Both the position numbers and the translations under genes were made by a program. The notes under the pieces were generated by a model that saw only the letters and a list, made by a program, of their open reading frames with translations, was not told where the DNA came from and ran no database searches. Shown piece by piece: positions 14,377-21,495 of a stretch of 21,495 nt of DNA (position 1 is the stretch's first letter; every line of letters starts with the position of its first letter). Source of the stretch: DATLGB01 sp038318085 (GTDB lineage: Bacteria > Actinomycetota > Thermoleophilia > Solirubrobacterales > Solirubrobacteraceae); contig JBBQBV010000055.1 in NCBI GenBank assembly GCA_038318085.1, forward strand, positions 1 to 21,495. Direction: 5' to 3'.

Positions 14377-14628
14377 ATGCTCAGTCGACTGCTCTACCGC
14401 TGCGGGATGCGCGGCTGGCCGCTGCACACGACGTCCCTGGCGAGCATCGGCCTGTGCATCACCCTGTGGATCCGCGCCAAGACCGTCGACCAGGACGAGC
14501 GCGGCAACGCGGAGCGCCGCGCCCTCTTCGTCGGCCTGTGGCCGCCGATGTTCTGGTTGATCGGCGACTCGCTCGAACGTCAGGAGCGCCGCGCGACGCG
14601 CGCCCGCGGCGGGTGGCGGCGGGGGTGA
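14377..14628 (+). CDS. Small conserved membrane protein, two helices
   Basis: An 83-residue protein starting at ATG 14377 (an in-frame ATG at 14350 would add nine residues). It opens LSRLLYRCGMRGWPLHTTSL, passes into a helix (about 18-33), has a charged loop with DQDERGNAERRALF, and a second helix GLWPPMFWLIGDSL (53-66) before a basic tail. The pattern LLYR-GM-GWPLH-SLASIGL, followed by DRA-R-GIF-G-W-P-FF-LG, recurs in small uncharacterised actinobacterial membrane proteins. No function is known. It is divergent from the DUF1990 copy B gene, with 33 bp between starts. It has no clear ribosome site and may be leaderless. Confidence 0.65.
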   Translation: MLSRLLYRCGMRGWPLHTTSLASIGLCITLWIRAKTVDQDERGNAERRALFVGLWPPMFWLIGDSLERQERRATRARGGWRRG

Positions 14629-14703
14629 TCGCATCGCGCGCGCCAAACAGCCTGGCCGGGTAGAGCGGGGATCGCGGCCGGATGGGAGGCCCTTGGGCGA
14701 TTT

Positions 14704-14745
14704 CGGATAGCGCCTGATAGCGCCGACATCATCCCCCGCTATCCG
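14704..14745. repeat. GATAGCG repeat cluster: 10-bp-phased direct repeat plus inverted copy
   Basis: GATAGCGCC occurs at 14706-14714 and again at 14716-14724, exactly 10 bp apart. An inverted copy, CGCTATC, is at 14738-14743. The outer pair forms a perfect 9-bp inverted repeat, CGGATAGCG (14704-14712) and CGCTATCCG (14737-14745), around a 24-bp spacer. The site lies in the 167-bp gap between two convergent genes (ends at 14628 and 14796). A protein-binding site or a terminator-like hairpin for both transcripts are the two readings. Confidence 0.6.
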
Positions 14746-14795
14746 TAGTTCGCGGACCATGCCGTTGCTCCGAGCTGTCGCTCGGGTGGTGGCGG

Positions 14796-16718
14796 CTACG
14801 CCTCGACGCCGGCCTGCTCGAACTGCTTTGCCGTCGGTGCGGGATCCTTCAGCGGCGGGATCATCGGCCCGTCGCCCGCCGGGTCCAGGACGTCTGACTC
14901 AAACCACTCGTAGCGCCCGGCCAGGATCTTCTGGGCGGTGGCGTACTGGGCGTCGTCGTCGTTGGCCCACAGGTCCGCGAACAGCCGGTCCGCGCGGCGG
15001 CGGGCCTGGGTGCAGAACAGGTCGGCCAGCTCGTAGGCCTGGTCGGAGCGGGCCGGGTCCTCGCGGGCGATCGTGTCCGCGTAGACGCAGGCGCAGGCGA
15101 TCGCGTAGAGTTCGGCGCCGATGTCGACGATCCGGCCCAGCAGCTCGCCCTTGTGCTCGAGCTTGGCCTGGTAGCGGCCCATCGCGTAGAACGTCGAGCG
15201 CGCGAGCTTGCGCGAGTTGCGCTCCGCAAAGCGCAGGTGCTTGCCGAGCGGCCCGAACTCCGCGTAAGACGAGGGCCTCTGGCCCTTGCCGACGGCCAGC
15301 TGCGGGAACCACTTCGCGTAAAAGACGCCGGCCTTGGCGCCCAGCTTGGCCTTCTCGGCCAGGCCGGCGTCGCCGAGCAGGATGTCGCCGGCGATCTCCA
15401 GGTGCTGGTCGACCGCCTCGCGGGCGATCATCAGGTGCATGATCTCGGTGGAGCCCTCGAAGGTCCGGTTGATGCGCATGTCGCGCAGCATCTGCTCGGC
15501 CGGGACGGCCTTCTCGCCGCGGGCGGCGAGGGACTTCGCCGTCTCGTACCCGCGACCGCCGCGCAGTTGGACCATCGTGTCGACGGCCTGCCAGGCCAGC
15601 TCGGAGCCGTAGAGCTTGGCGATCGCGGCCTCGATGCGAAAGTCGCGGCGCTGCTCGTCGGCGAGCCGGCTCGAGACGTCGACCATGGCCTCCAGGCCGA
15701 ACGCGGTGCCGGCCAGGAAGGCCAGCTTCTGGGCGACGGGGTCGTGCTTGCCGAGCGCCTGGCCCCACTGCTTGCGCTCGTTGGACCACTGGCGCGCGAT
15801 GCGCAGGGAGTACTTGGACGCACCGACGCAGATGGCCGGCAGCGACAGGCGGCCGACGTTGAGCGTGGAGAGCGCGATGCGCAGGCCCCTGCCCTCGCCC
15901 GCGATCACGTTCGCGGCGGGGATGAAGACGTCCGCGAAGCGCGTCACGGAGTTCTCGATCCCACGCAGCCCCATGAACTCATTGCGGTGCTCGACGGTGA
16001 TGCCCGGGGTGTCGCAGGGGCAGATGAACGCGGTGATGCCGCCCTTGTGCCCATCGGACTTCGGCACGACGGCCATGACGACGACCACGTCGGCGATCAC
16101 GCCGTTGGTGGCCCACAGCTTGACGCCATTGATCGTGTAGCCCGAGCCGTCTGAGGTCGGGACCGCGGTCGCGCTCATGCGGGCAGGATCCGAGCCGACG
16201 TCGGGCTCGGTGAGCAGGAAGGCCGAGATGTGGTCGGAGGCGACCTTCGGCAGCCACTCGCGCTTTTGCTCCTCCGAGCCGAAGCTCTTCAGCGGCTCGG
16301 GCAGGCCGATCGACTGGTGGGCGCTGAGCAGCGTCGCCAGCGACGCGTGCCAGGTGCCGGCCATCGAGAGCGCCCTGTTGTAATGGACCTGCGTCATCCC
16401 CAGCCCGCCGTAGGACTCCGGGATCTTCATGCCGAGCGCGCCGAGGTTCTTGAGGCCGTCGATCACGCGCTCGGGGATCTTGGCGGCCTGCTCGATCTCC
16501 TGCGGATCGACGTGCTCGGTCAAGAACGCGCGCAGGCGGCCGAGGAACTCCTCGCCCTTGGCGGCCTGAGCGGGGTCCGGCAGGGGCTGCGGATGGATCA
16601 GGTCGAGCTCGAAGCTGCCGAGGAAGAGGCCCTTGCCGAAGCTGGGCTGCTTCCACTCGGCCTCCCGGCTCGCTTCTGCGACCTGCTTGGACTCTTCATA
16701 CGTGGGATTCGACGCCAT
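14796..16718 (-). CDS. Acyl-CoA dehydrogenase, VLCAD/ACAD9-like long form
   Basis: A 640-residue flavoprotein from ATG 16718. The N-terminal helical domain starts after a ~45-residue leader. The middle β-domain shows LLTEPDVGSD (168-177) and NGVKLWATNG, which contact FAD and the acyl chain. The C-terminal domain has RIEAAIAKLYGSELAWQAVD (361-380), QLRGGRGY and RTFEGSTEIMHL (418-429), where Glu421 aligns with the catalytic base of medium-chain enzymes (YEG-T-EI). A further ~200-residue helical extension after this matches VLCAD/ACAD9-type enzymes and exceeds the usual 380-residue form. It would oxidise long-chain acyl-CoA in the first step of β-oxidation. It starts 11 bp after the P450 stop and ends the MMPL-PAP2-P450 operon. 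Confidence 0.9.
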   Translation of the reverse strand: MASNPTYEESKQVAEASREAEWKQPSFGKGLFLGSFELDLIHPQPLPDPAQAAKGEEFLGRLRAFLTEHVDPQEIEQAAKIPERVIDGLKNLGALGMKIPESYGGLGMTQVHYNRALSMAGTWHASLATLLSAHQSIGLPEPLKSFGSEEQKREWLPKVASDHISAFLLTEPDVGSDPARMSATAVPTSDGSGYTINGVKLWATNGVIADVVVVMAVVPKSDGHKGGITAFICPCDTPGITVEHRNEFMGLRGIENSVTRFADVFIPAANVIAGEGRGLRIALSTLNVGRLSLPAICVGASKYSLRIARQWSNERKQWGQALGKHDPVAQKLAFLAGTAFGLEAMVDVSSRLADEQRRDFRIEAAIAKLYGSELAWQAVDTMVQLRGGRGYETAKSLAARGEKAVPAEQMLRDMRINRTFEGSTEIMHLMIAREAVDQHLEIAGDILLGDAGLAEKAKLGAKAGVFYAKWFPQLAVGKGQRPSSYAEFGPLGKHLRFAERNSRKLARSTFYAMGRYQAKLEHKGELLGRIVDIGAELYAIACACVYADTIAREDPARSDQAYELADLFCTQARRRADRLFADLWANDDDAQYATAQKILAGRYEWFESDVLDPAGDGPMIPPLKDPAPTAKQFEQAGVEA

Positions 16719-16729
16719 ACCGGCTCACG

Positions 16730-17773
16730 CTACCCCCTCCAGCGCACCCGCAAGACCGGCGGCTTGCGGAAGACCAGGCCCTGCGGCGCGGTCGGCTCGG
16801 CCAGCGCGAGCCCGGGCAGACGCTCCAGCAGCACGCGCAGCGCGGTATGGGCCTCCAGCCGCGCAAGGTGCATGCCGAGGCACACGTGCGGGCCGGCGGC
16901 GAAGGTGACGTGGCGCGCACGGTTGGGGCGGTCGAGGTCGAAGCAGTCGGGGTCGGCGAAGACCGCCGGGTCGCGGTTGGCGGCCGCGATCGAGACCGCG
17001 ACCTTGTCGCCGCGGGCGACGGCGACCCCGCCCAGCTGCGCGTCGGCGGTCGCGTAGCGGTCGACCACGGCCGCCGCCGGCTCGAGGCGCAGCGACTCCT
17101 CGACCGCGGCGGCCAGCAGGGCCGGGTCGGCGCGGACGCGCGCGAGTGCCTCCGGGTGGGTCAGCAGGTGCCAGACCGCGTTGCAGATCATCCCCTCGGT
17201 GGTCTCGATGCCGCCGAAGAGCAGCACGGCGGCGTTGGAGACGATCTCGTCGCGCTCGAGATCGCCCGCCGCCGCCAGCGCGGGGCCGATCGCGGCGGCC
17301 AGCTCCGCGAAGGCGGCGGTGCCGGCGGGGTCCGGCGGGCGCCCCTCGGAGGCGTCCGCGGTCGCGCGCACGATCGCGGCGTACCAGCGCAGCACGTCGG
17401 CGGTGGGGGTGTCGGCGATCTGGAGGATGTGCGCCATCACCGCGGCGGCGAGCGGGCCGGCGAACTGCGTGCGCAGATCCGCCGCGCCGGCACCCGCGAA
17501 CGCGTCCACCAGCCGCGAGGCCTCGCCTTCGACCACGGGCCCCAGGCCGTCGCGGATCGCCTTCAGCCGGAAGGGCGCGGCGAACGGCCCGCGGTGGCGA
17601 TCGTGGGCAGCGCCCTCCGTCGAGAGCATGCTCGGCCCGACCACCCGCGCCGTCGAGAAGCGCGGATCGTCCACGGTGAACCGCGCGGCGTCACGCATGA
17701 CGGCCAGCGCCAGCGCGCGGGTCCGTACGAGCCAGCCGCCGTAGGCGTCCGACCAGACGACGGGCGCGGTCAC
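16730..17773 (-). CDS. Cytochrome P450, short N-terminus
   Basis: A 347-residue P450 from GTG 17773, which overlaps the PAP2 stop as GTGA. Key parts are present: C-helix His57 and Arg61 in AHDRHRGPF, I-helix FGGIETTEG at 186-194, ExxR ESLR at 226-229 and haem ligand Cys298 in FAAGPHVCLG (291-300). Bacterial P450s usually run about 400 residues with their C-helix near residue 90. Here the chain begins at PVVWSDAYGGWLV, so the usual A-helix segment (Y-L-LR-EGPV) is missing. Upstream in the same frame there is only shadow of the PAP2 gene. The short form may be functional or may have lost its N-terminus when it fused into this overlap. Substrate unknown; the neighbouring acyl-CoA dehydrogenase suggests a lipid. 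Confidence 0.85.
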   Translation of the reverse strand: MTAPVVWSDAYGGWLVRTRALALAVMRDAARFTVDDPRFSTARVVGPSMLSTEGAAHDRHRGPFAAPFRLKAIRDGLGPVVEGEASRLVDAFAGAGAADLRTQFAGPLAAAVMAHILQIADTPTADVLRWYAAIVRATADASEGRPPDPAGTAAFAELAAAIGPALAAAGDLERDEIVSNAAVLLFGGIETTEGMICNAVWHLLTHPEALARVRADPALLAAAVEESLRLEPAAAVVDRYATADAQLGGVAVARGDKVAVSIAAANRDPAVFADPDCFDLDRPNRARHVTFAAGPHVCLGMHLARLEAHTALRVLLERLPGLALAEPTAPQGLVFRKPPVLRVRWRG

Positions 17774-18477
17774 AGGGCGCCGGCCGACTCCGGCGCGAGA
17801 CCCTCGGACGGCTCGACGGGCGGCTCGCCCCGGTCGCGCCGCCACGCGCTGAAGGCGGCAGTTGTCGCCGCCACCCAGGCGGCGCCCAGGACGTAGCCCG
17901 CGAGCACGTCGGAGACGAAGTGCACCCCGAGCGCCACGCGCGAGAACCCGATCGCCAGGACCAGCAGCGACGCCGCGGCGACGGCGGCCGGGCGCGCCCG
18001 CCCGCGCAGGGCCGGCAGGAACACGAGCACCAGGATCCCGTAGACGACGACCGCCGACTGCGCATGGCCGCTGGGGAAGCTCTGCCCCGGCGCGTGCGCC
18101 ACGGGGTCTGCCACGACGGGGCGGGCCCGGTGCACCGCGCCCTTCACGAGCCCGTTGAGCAGCGGGCTCAGGCCGGCGGTGACGACCGCGAAGACGGCCA
18201 GCCGCGGCAGCCGGCGCCACAGCAGCCAGCCGCAGGCCACCAGCAGGACCGGGACGTAGACGTTCGCCGACCCGATCGTGCTCAGGAGCTTCATCGCGCC
18301 CACGAACCCGTCGTGGTGCACGGCGTAGCGATGCAGGTCGTCGCGGGCCCCGCGGTCGATGCGCAGCAGCGGCGGCCAGCGATCCTCGACGAAGAGCAGC
18401 AGGAGGCCGAACGGGACCGCCACCAGCGCGAGCGCCAGCCCCGCGACCAGCGCCCGGGCGCTGAAACGCGCGGTCAC
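17770..18477 (-). CDS. PAP2-family membrane phosphatase
   Basis: A 235-residue membrane protein from GTG 18477, which overlaps the MMPL stop as GTGA. The three phosphatase motifs are complete: K-x6-RP (Lys112, Arg119-Pro120 in VKGAVHRARP), PSGH at 135-138, and SR-x5-H (Ser179-Arg180 to His186, SRVALGVHFVSD). Around five to six helices surround them. Such enzymes dephosphorylate phosphatidic acid, polyprenyl diphosphates or related lipid phosphates at the outer face of the membrane. A weak longer start upstream (near 18537) lies within the MMPL gene and is not supported. The Pro/Glu-rich tail (about 213-235) is unstructured. It lies between a lipid-type exporter and a P450 in one operon. Confidence 0.9.
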   Translation of the reverse strand: MTARFSARALVAGLALALVAVPFGLLLLFVEDRWPPLLRIDRGARDDLHRYAVHHDGFVGAMKLLSTIGSANVYVPVLLVACGWLLWRRLPRLAVFAVVTAGLSPLLNGLVKGAVHRARPVVADPVAHAPGQSFPSGHAQSAVVVYGILVLVFLPALRGRARPAAVAAASLLVLAIGFSRVALGVHFVSDVLAGYVLGAAWVAATTAAFSAWRRDRGEPPVEPSEGLAPESAGAL

Positions 18478-20630
18478 GCCTCGGCCGCCTCCACCGCCAC
18501 GCGCGGCAGCAGCCGGTCCACGCGGCGCGGGAGCCACCAGTTGCGCCCACCGAGCAGGTGCATGATCGCCGGGACGAGCACCGTGCGCAGGACGAAGGCG
18601 TCGAGCAGGACCGCGGAGGCCAGGCCGACGCCGAACTCGGCGATCACGCGCTGCCCCGTGAGCAGGAAGGAGCCGAAGACGCAGATCATGATCGTCGCCG
18701 CCGCCGTGATCACCCGGCCCGTGGCGGCCTGCCCGACGCGCACGGCGGTCGCGTTGTCGGGGCTATTGAGCCACTCCTCGTGCATCCGGCTGACCAGGAA
18801 CACCTGGTAGTCCATCGACAGCCCGAACAGGATCGCGATCATCATCACGGGCACGAAGGCCTCGATCGGCCCCTCGCCCACCCCGAGCGCATCGGCGAAG
18901 ACCCCGTGCTGGAAGATCAGCGTCACCACCCCGAAGGCGGCGCCGGCGGCGAGCAGGTTCATCACCGCGGCCACGAGCGGGATCAGCAGGCTGCGGAAGG
19001 CGACCATCAGCAGCAGGCAGCCGAGCAGGACGATCACCCCGATGAAGAGCGGCAGCTTGGCGGTCAGCACGGAGGCGAAGTCCTCGAAGATCGCCGTGAC
19101 GCCGCCGACGGACACCTGCACGTCCGAGCCGCGCACGGCCTCGGGGACCGCCTGGCCGCGCAACCGGTCGATCAGGCGGCTCGTGGCCGCGTCCTGCGGC
19201 GCGGTCGCGGCCTTGACCTCGATCAGCGCGATCCGGCCGTTCGGCGACGGGACGGGCGGCCCGACCGCGGCCACGCCCGGCACCGTCCTCACGCGCGCGG
19301 CGAGCCTCTGGACCACCGGGAGGTCGGCCTTGGCCCCGGGCGTCTGCGCCACGATCTCAAGCGTCCCGTTGAAGCCGGGCCCGAACCCGCGGGCGAGCAG
19401 ATCGTAGGCCTTGCGCGTCGTGGCGGACGCCGGGTCGGTGCCGGCGTCGGAGGAGCCGAGGCGCAGCGACAAGAACGGGATCGCCAGCGCCAGCATCACG
19501 AGCAGCGCCGCGGCCGCCAGCGGCGCCGGGTGGCGACTGACGAACGCGGCCCAGCGCGGCCAGACGCCGTCGAGCTTGGAATCGCGTGGGCCCTGCTCCT
19601 CGAGCCGCCGGCGCTCCTTGCGGCTGAGGATCCTCATCCCCATCATCCCGAGGAAGGCGGGCATCAGGGTGACGGCGGCGGCCATCACGACCATGACGGT
19701 CACCGCGGCGGCGACCGAGACGCCGTTGAGAAAGCTCACGCCCAGCACGAGCATCCCGAGCAGGGCGACGACGACGGTCGCGCCGGCGAAAAGCACGGCG
19801 CGACCGGAGGTGTTCAGGGCTCGCACGCAGGCGTCCTGCGGCGTGTACCCGTTCTTGAGCGCGTTGCGGTGACGCGTGACCACGAAGAGCGCGTAGTCGA
19901 TCCCAACGCCGAGGCCGATCAGCGTCGCGAGCTGCGGCGAGAAGGTCGCGATGTCGATGACGTGCGCGAGCAGGCCGGTCGCCATCAGCGCGGCGCCCAG
20001 GGACAGGGCGGCGGTCGCAAGCGGGAGCAGCATGGCGAACAGGGAGCCGAAGGCGAGCAGGAGGACGATCGCGGCGGCCACGAAGCCGATGCCCTCGCTG
20101 AGGCCGCCGGTCTGCTGGTTGGCCTGCTGGATGCCGTTGCCGCCGAGCTCGATCTGCACGCCGCCGCCGCGCGCCTTCTCGGTGGTCTTGATCAGCGACT
20201 GATAGGCCGACTTGGGGACGTCGACGATCGGCTGCTCGCCGTCGAAGTGCACGACGGCGAAGCCCACCGTGCCGTCCCGGGAGATCCGCGGGGCGCCCTT
20301 GGCGTCGCCGTACGGGTCGTCCACTCGCGCGACGTGCGGGCCTCGCGCGACGGCCGCGAGCAGGTTGCTGACACGCGCGCGCACGCCGGGGTCGCGCACC
20401 GTCCCGCGCTTGACGCCGAAGACGATCTGGTCCGTGTCGCCGGAGACCGACTTGAAGGACCGCTCGAGCAGGCGCAGCGCCCGCGTGGACTCGGTCCCCG
20501 GAAGGGTGAAGGAATCGGTGTAGCCGCTGCCGGCCGACGCGCTGAAAGCGCCGAGGACGACGAGCGTCGCCACCCACAACCCGAGGACGCGGAACTTGTG
20601 CTGCACGCACCAACGGGCAAGGGAGCTCAT
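18474..20630 (-). CDS. MMPL-family RND transporter
   Basis: A 718-residue transporter from ATG 20630, preferred over TTG 20639 because the family starts SLARWCVQHKFRVLGLWV. Two halves each have a first helix, an extracellular domain (about 35-175 and 390-520) and five further helices. The paired proton-relay Asp-Tyr residues are present: Asp245-Tyr246 in GIDYALF and Asp607-Tyr608 in SMDYQVF, as in MmpL3. A cytosolic loop with RKERRRLEEQ joins the halves. MMPL proteins export lipids or hydrophobic metabolites across the plasma membrane. It opens an operon with PAP2, P450 and acyl-CoA dehydrogenase genes, which supports a lipid cargo. No clear ribosome site precedes the ATG. The C-terminus is short, without a long regulatory tail. 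Confidence 0.92.
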   Translation of the reverse strand: MSSLARWCVQHKFRVLGLWVATLVVLGAFSASAGSGYTDSFTLPGTESTRALRLLERSFKSVSGDTDQIVFGVKRGTVRDPGVRARVSNLLAAVARGPHVARVDDPYGDAKGAPRISRDGTVGFAVVHFDGEQPIVDVPKSAYQSLIKTTEKARGGGVQIELGGNGIQQANQQTGGLSEGIGFVAAAIVLLLAFGSLFAMLLPLATAALSLGAALMATGLLAHVIDIATFSPQLATLIGLGVGIDYALFVVTRHRNALKNGYTPQDACVRALNTSGRAVLFAGATVVVALLGMLVLGVSFLNGVSVAAAVTVMVVMAAAVTLMPAFLGMMGMRILSRKERRRLEEQGPRDSKLDGVWPRWAAFVSRHPAPLAAAALLVMLALAIPFLSLRLGSSDAGTDPASATTRKAYDLLARGFGPGFNGTLEIVAQTPGAKADLPVVQRLAARVRTVPGVAAVGPPVPSPNGRIALIEVKAATAPQDAATSRLIDRLRGQAVPEAVRGSDVQVSVGGVTAIFEDFASVLTAKLPLFIGVIVLLGCLLLMVAFRSLLIPLVAAVMNLLAAGAAFGVVTLIFQHGVFADALGVGEGPIEAFVPVMMIAILFGLSMDYQVFLVSRMHEEWLNSPDNATAVRVGQAATGRVITAAATIMICVFGSFLLTGQRVIAEFGVGLASAVLLDAFVLRTVLVPAIMHLLGGRNWWLPRRVDRLLPRVAVEAAEA

Positions 20631-20649
20631 GGAGGGCAAACCCTAGTTC

Positions 20650-20682
20650 GCACCGGATTGTGCAGTGCTTGGCACGGCGCAC
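20650..20682. promoter_or_regulatory. GTGC/GCAC tetramer cluster between divergent genes
   Basis: In the 68-bp gap between the MMPL start (20630) and the coiled-coil gene start (20699), GCAC or GTGC occurs five times: 20650, 20660, 20665, 20672 and 20679. One pair forms GTGC-TTG-GCAC (20665-20675). The clustering suggests a regulator site acting on one or both genes. No confident -35/-10 pair was identified. Confidence 0.3.
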
Positions 20683-20698
20683 CCCTACGTTCGGACGC

Positions 20699-21495
20699 AT
20701 GGGCCCCGCCCGAGGCTTCGCCGTGCTCGCTTCCGCCGTCCTGCTGCTGGCCGGCGGCGCCGCCGTGCGCGCGGGCGCCTCCCAGCCGACTCGGCCTGCG
20801 GCCGGCGCCGGGGACAGGCAGAGCGAAGGCTCGCTGCGCGGCCAGATCGGCGCGGGCAGGTCGCGCGAGCGCACGCTGTCGGGGGCGATCGCCCGCCTGG
20901 CAGCGCTCGAGCGGGCCACCGCGAGGGACGTCGCCGTGCTCGAGGCCCGGGTGGGCGACGTCCAGGCCGCGCTCGCCGCCGCCGAGGCGCTCGCACAGTC
21001 CACGCAGGCCAAGCTCGAGCTCGCGCAGAAGCGCGTGCTGCGCCTGCACCAGCGCCTCGAGCAGGTGCGCACCAAGCTCGCCGCCCTGCTGCGCTCGCGC
21101 TACGTCGAGGGCGAGCCCGACTACATCACGGTGGTCCTCGACGCGCACGGCTTCCAGGCGCTGCTGGAGACCGTGAACTTCCTGCAGCGCGTCCAGCACG
21201 CCGACGCGCGCCTGCTCGGCGTCGTGCGCTCGGCGCGCGCCGAGGCCACGAAGGAGCGCCGCGTGCTGACGGTCCTCAGCGCCCAGCGCCGGCAGGCCGC
21301 CGACGCCGTCGCCCGCCACCGCGACGCCCTCTCGGGCATCCTCGCGGGGCTCCGCCAGCGCCGCGACGTGCTCGCCCGCGCCCACGCCGCCCGCGTCGCC
21401 GCGCTGACCCGAACCCGTCTCGGCCGCCGCCGGGCCGAGAAGGCCCTCGGCAGGCTGCTCGCCGCCCGCGCCGCCGCGGCGGTCAGCGCCGCCGG
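20699..21495 (+). CDS. Secreted coiled-coil protein, N-terminal part (peptidoglycan hydrolase-activator type; 3' end outside window)
   Basis: Reading from ATG 20699, 265 codons stay open to the window edge. A signal peptide is visible (hydrophobic core about 6-22, GFAVLASAVLLLAGGAAV). A long heptad-rich helix follows, with many Arg, Glu, Gln and Ala, and the motif LLRSRYVEGEPDYITVVLDA (about 127-146) followed by FQALLETVNFLQRVQHAD. This resembles the 'Y-x-G-x-x-D-x-L-x-VLL-x-A-x-x-F-x-D-L-L' segment in the coiled-coil region of EnvC/PcsB-like and NlpC/P60-linked cell-wall proteins. A catalytic or LytM-type C-terminal domain would lie beyond the window and cannot be checked. It is divergent from the MMPL operon. 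Confidence 0.7.
   Translation, partial: MGPARGFAVLASAVLLLAGGAAVRAGASQPTRPAAGAGDRQSEGSLRGQIGAGRSRERTLSGAIARLAALERATARDVAVLEARVGDVQAALAAAEALAQSTQAKLELAQKRVLRLHQRLEQVRTKLAALLRSRYVEGEPDYITVVLDAHGFQALLETVNFLQRVQHADARLLGVVRSARAEATKERRVLTVLSAQRRQAADAVARHRDALSGILAGLRQRRDVLARAHAARVAALTRTRLGRRRAEKALGRLLAARAAAAVSAA

Noticed and set aside
14629..14795. Possible tRNA or small RNA gene in the convergent gap
   Set aside because: No cloverleaf, TPsiC-like arm or promoter could be made out; only the GATAGCG repeats stand out.
18558..21176. 872-codon plus-strand open frame
   Set aside because: Antisense to the MMPL gene along most of its length; composition is low-complexity (His, Arg, Glu, Gly), and its 3' part is an out-of-frame reading of the coiled-coil gene.
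1..21495. CRISPR arrays, insertion sequences, attachment sites
   Set aside because: No regularly spaced repeats, no transposase or integrase motifs, and no flanking target duplications were seen.

Overview
The window is high-GC DNA with very tight gene packing and frequent 4-bp stop/start overlaps. It encodes actinobacterial-looking proteins: a soxR-type regulator without soxS, an F420-type PPOX enzyme, the AlkB-rubredoxin-TetR trio, DUF1990 pairs and bacterial P450s. The best inference is an actinobacterium, quite possibly Thermoleophilia/Solirubrobacterales-like. No rRNA or tRNA is present to prove this. I see no CRISPR array, transposase, integrase or prophage.

Layout. (1) 1-1042: the 5' part of a soxR gene on the minus strand, divergent from a luciferase-like DUF5519 gene and a PPOX-class F420-type flavin/deazaflavin enzyme on the plus strand. 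A SoxR-box promoter with a 19-bp spacer lies between them. (2) 1068-10574: a continuous minus-strand block. In transcription order it is marR, MFS exporter, HtrA-like protease, vWA protein, alkB, rubredoxin, tetR, moxR, DUF58, a second vWA protein, a 3' remnant of an arsR gene, and an AHSA1/SRPBCC gene. (3) 10617-12993: plus-strand AbrB-family membrane protein and a cytochrome P450. (4) 12990-14343: two adjacent minus-strand DUF1990-family genes, with a small two-helix membrane protein gene divergent from them (14377-14628). (5) 14796-20630: a minus-strand operon of MMPL transporter, PAP2 phosphatase, short P450 and VLCAD-like acyl-CoA dehydrogenase. (6) 20699-end: the 5' part of a secreted coiled-coil protein resembling the N-terminal half of peptidoglycan-hydrolase activators.

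Themes. Hydrocarbon and lipid chemistry recurs: AlkB with its rubredoxin electron carrier, two P450s, an acyl-CoA dehydrogenase, a lipid-phosphatase-like PAP2 and an MMPL lipid exporter. The MoxR/DUF58/vWA set is a cell-envelope chaperone-type locus. A second, clearly paralogous vWA gene sits behind an HtrA protease, on the far side of the alkB-rubredoxin-tetR cassette, as if the cassette lies inside a formerly continuous envelope-stress locus. Redox-stress control is suggested by the SoxR-box promoter.

No recognisable new defence or mobile system is visible. The features most worth following are the SoxR-driven luciferase-like/PPOX pair, the split vWA locus, the MMPL-PAP2-P450-ACAD operon, the arsR remnant beside a nested hairpin, and a phased GATAGCG repeat cluster.
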